This document shows, one piece after another, positions 57,061 through 64,000 of a stretch of DNA of 64,000 bases. The stretch's first letter is position 1. Each line of letters opens with the position of its first letter. Position numbers and translations under genes: made by a program. Below the pieces are notes generated by a model. That model did not search any database and had not been told where the DNA came from. It saw nothing but the letters and a program-made list of their open reading frames with translations. This DNA comes from Aphrophora alni (Eukaryota > Arthropoda > Insecta > Hemiptera > Aphrophoridae): NCBI GenBank assembly GCA_963513935.1, contig OY740768.1, positions 77,476,877-77,540,876 on the forward strand, given 5' to 3'.

Positions 57061-57069
57061 TTTACCCAC

Positions 57070-57710
57070 TGAATAATGGTTGTCAATATTATCAATACAT
57101 TTGGCTCTGTAATCTGTAAAGAATAAACATTTAACAATATTTGTTAACGTCGAAATTATTTAGTGGCCAATTATTATCCTTAAATATACTTAAAATATTT
57201 CCCCTTTAATTATTGAAATAAAGATTTATATAGAATAATTTACTATTAACCAAGTAGTTGAATGGCCTATTTTATTTTATGTTGAGCTTTAATTGTCAAG
57301 CCCGAATCGATTAGAGAAGAATGAATAAGTGATTATAACATACTATCGTAAATAACCATTATTATGATATTAATATGTATATTTTTGTTCTCACAAAAAG
57401 ATGTTATTAGATACAATATTTTCTTGCTAATATTTTTCTAAGAAATTAGTGGTTGTTAATATTACCGATGCATCATAATCGGAACTAATTATATAACTTA
57501 AACATTGTTGAAATTATGTTACTAGTTAATTATAAACTATCCCTATGTTTTTTATTTCTTTTATCGTTGGAATTTAATGAAGTAATTGAATAACCAACTT
57601 TATTACTTTGTGGTGAGCTCTAATTGGCAAGCTCAAATTGGTAAAGGAGGCAGGAATCACAAATTAACGATTGTCATAATAATCAACGACTGTGATTAAT
57701 TGGTAAGCTA
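57070..57710. repeat. Diverged tandem duplication, offset about 331 bp
   Basis: AATGGTTGTCAATATTATC...AAGTAGTTGAATGGCC...GTTGAGCTTTAATTGTCAAG (57075-57300) recurs as GTGGTTGTTAATATTACC...AAGTAATTGAATAACC...GGTGAGCTCTAATTGGCAAG (57450-57632) in the same order and orientation, with substantial divergence. Confidence 0.65.
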
Positions 57711-57764
57711 ATCGTCTCATGCCTAATAAAAACTAACCAACAATATTTCAAGATCCTAGTATCC

Positions 57765-57930
57765 TAGGACTATGTTGGAAACTAAAACTAGTAATCTAAG
57801 AAAGGAACTGAGCAGTGAAAGTAACTAAGACTTTAACTAAATTTAGTCTTAGTTATTCTCACTGTGCACGCCTAATTGTAGTCCTGGGTTCTTTCTAAGG
57901 TTACTAGTTTCAGTTTCCAACATAGTCCTA
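57765..57930. mobile_element. Small foldback MITE
   Basis: TAGGACTATGTTGGAAACTA (57765) and its inverted copy TAGTTTCAGTTTCCAACATA plus GTCCTA (to 57930). The arms extend through ACTAGTAA and AAGAA to a centre AAAGTAACTAAGAC/GTCTTAGTTATT, so nearly the whole 166 bp folds. Confidence 0.85.
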
Positions 57931-58264
57931 TAAGAATGTTTGTAGATTTTTTACTTGATAGTGAGATTTGATTCATACTCTTAAAATATCGTGTATTAGT
58001 TTAAATACATACAAAGAAGACAGATGTCCAAATAAACTATATTAATAATATAAACAATCCACCATTATTCAATAACTTTATAATCCTTGGATATTTTGAA
58101 TAACTTTAGATACTTTATAGTAATAGCAAAGCGGGAGCACCGATGGAGGCCAGGTCAAGTCCCCTCACACTCACGTGCGCAAGGGATTTGGACCGTCCTT
58201 CCTTCCAACTTTATGAGTCACCTAGTGTACTTCAGTCTATCGAACATTAATTTTTGCTTTAAAG

Positions 58265-58681
58265 GCGAAACTCGTTAATCCGCACGCACGGTACTCCGAA
58301 CGGCTTTCAGTTGCCATTTCTTAGAATTCCCATGTCACAACAACGGAAACGTAAACAAAGTAAAGGATGTAGTTGAGATGAGTCACTAGTCAGGTCATTT
58401 CACTATTGGTACTATACCAGATCCTCACCCTTCGTCAACTGCGTGATGACGCGTTTCGTAAGTCGATCAAAAAAGCAGGTCAGAAAACGATTAAAGACTT
58501 TTTATTGTAAAGTTATTTATTATGTACTGTACTGTAGTTTTTAAATTTATTGTACAGTAATGAAATTTGTTTTAAATTATTTCTGGCATTTTTTTTTTTT
58601 TTTTGCATTTCCTCAGTAATCCGAACTTTTTGATAGTCCGAACGCCTCGAGCAAATAAATATTCGGATTAATGAGTTTCGC
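58265..58681 (+). mobile_element. pogo/Tigger-like element 3, nested
   Basis: Inverted ends GCGAAACTCGTTAATCCG and (other strand) GCGAAACTCATTAATCCG. A plus-strand transposase end is retained at 58420-58510: RQLRDDAFRKSIKK then QKTIKDFLL and a stop, the Tigger C-terminal IxxFL/F-type tail. Outermost CAGT bases are not preserved. Confidence 0.75.
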
Positions 58682-58740
58682 TCGTACTTAATTTTATTTA
58701 AAAATTAATTATGTATACAGATTCTACATAACATTTCATG

Positions 58741-59220
58741 AAAAATGATACCAAACATAGTATGAATATTTACTCTAGTAGACCTTAGATCACAATACAA
58801 TGATAGTTAACAAAGTACTGGCTAATATCCGAGATTGTTGATATACTTTAACCTTAATTTTTGTTTACTAATTTTAATTTATACTATTCATTTTGTCTTT
58901 CTAAATAGCGTCCTTATAACCTCTTCTATAGTCTGAAACATTTATTTTATGACAGTCTGGTTTTAGTAATGTATTATTATAAACTATGTGAATATTATTT
59001 GTAAATTATACTTGTAAATATAATTTGAGTGTATATATTATTGAAATAATATTTGAGTATATTTGAATAATAAATTATAATGCGATTACATTACAAGTTT
59101 GAGTTTTTATAAACCTGTAAAGCTTGTGGATTGATATATTATTGGATTACGTGGAATGTGAAATATGATACCAAACAAGGTACAATTTATAGTAAATATA
59201 CGTTGTTTGGTATCATTTTT
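58741..59220. mobile_element. MITE with AAAATGATACCAAAC ends, nested
   Basis: Left AAAAATGATACCAAACATAG; right, on the other strand, AAAAAATGATACCAAACAAC. Both are followed by an ATATTTACT block. A second inward ATGATACCAAACAA copy at 59165 pairs with the right end into a short hairpin. Confidence 0.7.
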
Positions 59221-59526
59221 TCTTGTTATAATCTATAGAGTTCAAAAAATACTAAACAAATCAAATGAAAATTACAAATAAACAAAATTATATTTTGATT
59301 GGTCAAGTATAGTAGGGGACATAACGGAGCGGAAATGCGGCCGATCCTAATCCCCTGCGCTTGTGTGTGTGCGGTCTACGTGGCTACCTGGCCTCCATCA
59401 GCACTCCCGTTTTGCTAGTACTATAGTACAACAGTAATTTATATATTTCTGAAGAAGCTATTCAGTTGTTGAATACTTTTTTTTAATAAGTGTACATTTA
59501 AATTACGGAATGTAATTTGATTTTAC

Positions 59527-59663
59527 CTGCAATCCATTTAGATCAGTGTAAAATACATCACCATTGTCAATATTGCTGGACATTCTCATTGCGAGTTCGT
59601 AATTGCTATTTATGGAAGATATATTGACTAAATTGTGAATCTCTAACCCAAGACCATCTGCAC
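59527..59663 (-). CDS. MAN2A: Golgi alpha-mannosidase II, internal exon (second seen)
   Basis: A 137-bp exon between acceptor GGTCTTAG and donor GTAAAA on the minus strand. It encodes LEIHNLVNIS, then NYELAMRMSSNIDNGDVFYTDLNGLQ across two motifs; the 'FYTDLNG' motif is diagnostic of class II alpha-mannosidases just before the KRKR segment. Phase is consistent on both sides: two bases complete the glycine codon left open by the upstream exon, and it ends on a complete CAG codon. The reading frame continues open past the donor for seven codons, but those residues do not match the family, whereas splicing to the 55.2-kb exon restores the expected FYTDLNGLQ-MIKRKR junction. Confidence 0.93.
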
Positions 59664-61716
59664 CTAAGACCAAAGCAAGAAATGGATACACAAAATTCAT
59701 TTGGAAAACATTATATTCAATCCTATTAAAACAACAAATATTAATTTCATTTAACTATATTTTGTTTTGTTTTATTTGAAAATTTCTACTGCATATGTGT
59801 AATTTAAGACAGCTAAATTTTAAAAGTGTGGGATGGAGTGAAAATTAATACAATAAACACTATTTAATAATGAGGCAAGGATTGAGAGGGTTTTTTTTGC
59901 ACAGAAATGACTGTATTGATAAGACAGGTGGTGGAGTAGCTGTTTAATCTAAGTGACGGTCTTGCATTCAATATTTTAATATCTTCTGCTTCTAATTCTA
60001 AAAAAAACCCATAATTTTAATTTGTGGAAGATTAAACTTTAAATTGTAAGTTACCTTTTGGGGTAGTGATGTGCAGTGACTTTAATGCAGACAAATCACA
60101 AAATGCATTTTTTAGATGTGACTTATCACTGTTACCATGGGTGGAAACGCATCACACAGCAACTTCTCACAGTAGCCTTGTATTGATTTATTAGGCTATA
60201 AAACTAAATAAGTTTTATATCATGGTCCTAAGCCTTTCTCTAGTATTTTAAGATACGACTTTATTATTTATCTTGTCTACAATCTAAGATCACAAAAATC
60301 TAAAACCAAGTTTATTACACCTAGAGATTTTTTTGGTTTGGACAGATGATGTGGATTGTTATGGATTCAAAACAAAGAATAATGATTATTTTAATGATCA
60401 TGTTAGTGTACAATTTTAATTATGTCAGTGTAATATAAATATGTTTTCTTTTTACTTTGTTTAATAATAAGTACAGTACATTATAAAATGTTGAAATGTA
60501 TAAGGCGGTGAAGGTCCAATTAGCAATAGATAAAATTAGGATGAAGTATTTTGTTATTGGTTTAAAGGTAAGCCAATCAGAAAAATAGTGGAATAAGTAG
60601 AGACTGTACAAGTTGCAAGGAGAAGACTCACTTCTTAGCCAGCAGCTGGGCTGGAAAGAACAAATATAAGTTTATGGCCGAGTTGTAATTTCTAAAAACA
60701 ATTTATTTTGTATATTTCACAGTATATATGGTCTCTTATTTGGGGGTAATTCAATAAACATTGATAGAGTATTGCTCATGCAAAAAAAAAGAATTATATT
60801 AATCACTTTTAAAACGTGTAATGAACATTGTAGGCCATTATTTAAGTATTATTGAGCAAATACCAACTAATGAGTCAAAATATCTTTGAATGTTTGATAT
60901 ACACCAAATGAAACTAGGTAGTTGAAGCAGTAACAGTGATGTACATGCTGCTTATAATACTCAGAAAAGCGTGCTTTATACATAAGCTATGATAAGTTAA
61001 GTCTTCCTATTAGTATGTAGGCATGTCTAAGTCTCCTTTCTAGATCTTCTGCCTACATCTTTTTATAACATGTAGTTATAAAAAGATTATAATTGTCTGG
61101 ATTTCTGTGAGTGAGTTTTTAAAGCAAATGTCCAAGATATTGTTTTTAGTTGCTTCTAAGTGTTACTCTGATTATGTTTAGTTTATTGTTGTTATGTACT
61201 GTTGTGATAAGTTATATTGTATTTTAGCTGTATTGTTAAAGATATTAATGAGAATTATACTCTGTAAATTATGTCACAGGATGAATAAAGAAATTAAATC
61301 AAACCTGTAAACACTGATCATGTAGTAACATATAAATCTAACCACATTACGTATATAACAAAATTATAGTGATAATATTTAATAATAATACTTATAACAA
61401 TAATTTTACGATAAAAATCAAATATTGTCCAATATTTTATTGGAATTTTTCCGACTATTTAATTTAAAACTATCCAAAAAAGAACTTTTTAGTTTATGCG
61501 GAATAATATTTTTTTAAACATTTTAAATAAAATATGCCACCAAATGGCAGTGCAGAAAGTAATATGTCAAGTAATTTGGCATATTTAAGATTCTATATCT
61601 TAGGTTGGCTAAGGTTTTCTGCTAAAAAACTTGACTAATTGTTCTGATCATTGTAGTTGTTCTGATCATAAAATGGTTTCTGGTGTGACTACAATTCATA
61701 CTGTAAGAATACTTAC
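59664..61716. other. Intron of alpha-mannosidase II
   Basis: AT-rich. A short perfect hairpin CTTTTTATAAC/GTTATAAAAAG lies near 61060. 61120-61304 (ending GGATGAATAAAGAAATTAAA) resembles a LINE 3' UTR end, but no coding precedes it. Confidence 0.45.
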
Positions 61717-61895
61717 CAGGAGAATTATAGAGAAATACACTATGCCGTACATTAGGCAGTTGTACAACTACTTTAGAAACAATAGGACCTTCAAAAACCA
61801 ATATCAATGGAAGTTGAAATCTTAATGTTTCGGCTTCAGCATCAGGTAGAAACAAATAGGCACCACTCCGCTCTCTGCCTTGACGAGCATTGTAT
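61717..61895 (-). CDS. MAN2A: Golgi alpha-mannosidase II, internal exon (first of four seen)
   Basis: Golgi alpha-mannosidase II (GH38) removes two mannoses from GlcNAcMan5GlcNAc2 during N-glycan maturation in the medial Golgi lumen. This 179-bp exon encodes RSGAYLFLPDAEAE and later VVVQLPNVRHSVFLYNSPG, matching the region after the catalytic domain in insect and mammalian enzymes. On the minus strand it is bounded by acceptor TGTGACAG and donor GTAAGT. It starts with the last base of a split codon and ends with the first base of a glycine codon, which the next exon completes (CCT G|GT GCA). Preceding exons, including the catalytic domain, must lie right of 64000; I saw none in 61.9-64 kb. 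The MAN2A (rather than lysosomal MAN2B) assignment rests mainly on the two 3' exons. Confidence 0.9.
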
Positions 61896-62067
61896 CTGTC
61901 ACACAATAAAATAATGAATTATCTTTAGCATATTTATTGTACTATGTTGAACGAATATTGTTATACAGCTTAACTGTAATTTATTTAAAAAATTTGAAGA
62001 ATAGATTTAAAAGAAATATTTATATTTGTTAATAACAATTTAAGCGTTTCACGAAATTTGTCATCTA

Positions 62068-62916
62068 CGAGGGGGGACCTAAAAAAACGAAAATTTGGTC
62101 ATAACTCCTTTATTTTTCAATATTTTTACACCAAATTTTGGTCACCTAATCGTTTCTTCCATTGTTCAAAACATTGTTGATATTCACTTAATGGAATGTT
62201 CTTTAATCCATCCAGCGATTTTTGTTTCACTTCGTCCACAGTCTCAAAACGTTTATCTTTCATATCACTTTTGAGTAGGAGGAACAAAAAAACATCGCAG
62301 GGAGCGAGATCCGGTGAATGGGGGGGGGGGACAATCGGTGTCATACTGTTTTTCGTCAAAAACTGCTTCACAGACAGGGCGGTCTGGGCAGGTGCATTGT
62401 CATGATGGAAGAACCAATCCCCTGTGCTCTAAAAATCCGCCCTTTTCCTTCGAATGCTCTCCCTCAGTCATTTTCTGGTTTTTCACGAATCAGAGTGTAG
62501 ATTTTATCAACATTGTGATCAGTTCTTGATGTTGAAGGGCGTCCAAAACAAGGCTGGTCTTCAGTCGACATTTCTCCATTTTAAAAATGCTGAAACCACT
62601 CGTAGAAACGTGTTTTACTTAAAGTAGCTTCCCCACAAGCTGTTTTAAGCATTACAAGAGTTTCCGCAGGCGTTTTCCCCAACAGGAAACAAAATTTACC
62701 AGCTCCTGGCAGTCAGCCATTTTACATTTTCGCCGAAACGGAAAAAGGTCTTTCGCAAAAAAAAGTTTTCACGGAATTAACTGGTCCAATCACAGCAAAC
62801 AAACGTCGCACACTGATGTGTAGTAATGTGATTGAGACTCCCTCTCCAGCTGACCGGCCATAGCCACCCCCTCTCCTCACCAGCCCGATTCCTGTTACTT
62901 TCGGTTCCCCCCCTCG
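62068..62916 (-). mobile_element. mariner-family element, internally deleted
   Basis: Inverted ends CGAGGGGGGACC (left) and CGAGGGGGGAACC (right, other strand) with TA duplications at 62066-62067 and 62917-62918; 849 bp. Minus strand: the N-terminal helix-turn-helix part (LLGKTPAETLVMLKTA, then TLSKTRFYEWFQHF and GRPSTSRT), then a jump to HHD/CL...VKQFL-like sequence and the C-terminal third (HSPDLAPCDVFLF). The block holding the first catalytic Asp residues is deleted. Confidence 0.9.
62126..62371 (-). pseudogene. mariner transposase C-terminal third
   Basis: Codes KQFLTKNSMTPI, HSPDLAPCDVFLFLLLK (third catalytic Asp region SPDLAPxD), then KDKRFETVDEVKQKS...LSEYQQCFEQWKKRL and a stop, as in SETMAR-like mariners. 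The N-terminal piece lies at about 62730-62450 in other frames. Confidence 0.8.
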
Positions 62917-63142
62917 TATATTAAAACAGGTCTTCTGAGCTTTGCGCTGTATCATATCATCTACTCTTGTTTCAATCGTATTACAAATAATCGTCTTGCT
63001 CTAGACTGAAGAATGTTTACTGGAAGACAAATATTTTCTGCCATTTTACTTTCTCACATATACATAGTAAAGAGAAAGTTATGTGATGGGTTCAAAAAAC
63101 CAGTTGAAATATAACTGAATAAAAAAAAGTGTTTTTGGTTAT

Positions 63143-63680
63143 GATGTCTGTTTGTCTGGAGTTTGTTATCTGTGGAGTGCTGTACAGACCAAACGAGTGG
63201 ATTGATTTTAATAAATAATTGGTATGTGGGCATATTTTTGTCATATCTCTGGACTTTTTTTCCATTTTTCAATGATTCGAAATCTGTGGGTACCTGGCAT
63301 AATACAAAATTCATATATCTCAAAATCGGCTTCAACAATTTCGCTAAAATGTAGTCCTTAAGTACCCAAACAAAACATATAGTCATATCTCTCCAAGTAT
63401 CCCAGTTTGTGAACTATTGATAAATACCAAAAATTGGTATGGAACTGGTGAATTTCATTAAAATTTTGGTAATATGTGAAGATTAATGATTCAAACTAAG
63501 AAAAGTCACGAGATATGACCAAAATATGGTCACATACCATATAATTAAAATTTGTCTACTTGTTTGATCTGTAGAGCACTAGACAGATAACAGACTCCAG
63601 ACTTACATACCAATTTTTATTAAAATCAGTCCACGTGTTTGGTCCACTGCACAGATAACAGACTCTATAACCAAGAAGAG
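63143..63680. repeat. Inverted/tandem repeat cluster (unit with GTCTGTTATCTGT)
   Basis: One unit on + (63156-63228: GGAGTTTGTTATCTGTGGAG, ACAGACCAAACGAGTGGATT) and two tandem units inverted at about 63545-63665 (ATAACAGACTCCAGACTTAC; ATAACAGACTCTATAACC). Likely a foldback element with duplicated end. The frames over it have no similarity. Confidence 0.65.
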
Positions 63681-63689
63681 ACGTCATAA

Positions 63690-64000
63690 CCAAGAAAAGA
63701 AAATTACCATTAAGGAATAATTTACAATAAACAAAAATGATGATTCGAAAATGTGCAAAGAGACCCGTAAATGTGCTCCATGCATCATCCATTCTCTCGG
63801 GGGTGAGGTGTTGTGGAGGTGGGTGTGCGTTTTTAAGTACAAACTTACACGCCTTCACGTGGTGGAGAGTGAGCAATGGATTGATGTGGCTGAACTTCTG
63901 GAATGCGGCGGAAGTGTAAGACGTTATCTATCCCATGCATATATGCCAATGGCTGCGTGGCTATGGAGGAGTTTAGTCATGAATATGTGAACTCTGGATA
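63690..64000. other. GC-richer unidentified segment at the window edge
   Basis: 63737-63990 is open on + in two frames (for example EQWIDVAELLECGGSVRRYL) with no motif I can name. It may be an exon or a piece of a transposon cut by the window edge. Confidence 0.3.

Larger units (their letters stand above)
58124..59417. mobile_element. Inverted-repeat DNA element hosting two nested elements
   Basis: Left end TAGCAAAGCGGGAGCACCGA then TGGAGGCCAGGT (58124-58155); right end ACCTGGCCTCCATCAGCACT then CCCGTTTTGCTA (59386-59417). The arms are about 85% identical over 32 bases, with further similarity inward. Family and target repeat are not clear. It contains the pogo remnant 58265-58681 and the MITE 58741-59220. 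Confidence 0.75.

Noticed and set aside
61120..61304. LINE 3' UTR ending GATGAATAAAGAAATT
   Set aside because: The ending is suggestive but there is no coding sequence before it and no target repeat, so it stays a remark.
63737..63990. Possible upstream mannosidase exon at the window edge
   Set aside because: The open frames are on the plus strand and none matches the expected GH38 sequence preceding RSGAYLFLP.

Overview
The window reads as a gene-poor, AT-rich piece of an arthropod nuclear genome, most likely an insect and possibly a hemipteran. The reasons are two eukaryotic genes with spliceosomal signals, Jockey-like and RNase-H-bearing non-LTR retrotransposons, piggyBac, pogo/Tigger, hAT, MULE and mariner DNA transposons, microsatellites, and long non-coding spacers. 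No bacterial operon, CRISPR array, or complete tRNA or rRNA gene was seen. Species cannot be named from the sequence alone.

Host genes. (1) IDI1, isopentenyl-diphosphate delta-isomerase type I, on the + strand (16806-17528). It is intact, 240 codons in one exon, with a splice acceptor 9 bases before the ATG. (2) The C-terminal half of a Golgi alpha-mannosidase II (GH38) gene on the - strand, in four exons that join in phase with GT-AG borders: 61717-61895, 59527-59663, 55143-55295 and 48854-49240. Its 5' exons lie beyond 64000. Its last exon was not found and may lie left of 48854. The two enzymes act in separate pathways (isoprenoid supply and N-glycan trimming) and nothing suggests co-regulation.

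Layout. 1-3000: dispersed repeats, LINE 5'-UTR-like units and a pogo/Tigger element. 3000-8400: a decayed Jockey-like LINE abutting a decayed piggyBac. 10619-13084: a MULE with long GC-rich inverted ends. 13.6-16.1 kb: a foldback element and a second copy of the Jockey-like LINE. 16.8-17.7 kb: IDI1. 19352-21484: a TTAA-flanked MITE split by a pogo/Tigger element. 24.6-27.1 kb: a foldback split by a hAT MITE, then an end-to-end piggyBac. 28.3-29.6 kb: LTR-like copy 1. 30038-34756: an end-to-end hAT-like element. 34815-36720: a 5S rRNA-like fragment joined to a LINE RT, split by a piggyBac-type MITE full of GCCGC palindromes. 37970-39312: LTR-like copy 2. 42254-44033: a young, 5'-truncated LINE with open RNase H and a 12-bp target duplication. 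48.8-62 kb: the alpha-mannosidase II exons, whose introns hold an 11-copy, 101-bp minisatellite interrupted by a 3.9-kb LTR-like insertion, plus a triple-nested transposon. 62068-62916: a mariner deletion derivative.

The interest is mainly in mobile-element biology: chimeric and nested insertions, a family of about 1.2-1.3 kb LTR-like units each followed by a TGGCGCCC primer-binding-like site but no coding region, and a hAT-like element with a 6-bp rather than 8-bp target repeat. No defence system or gene cluster of a new type was recognised.
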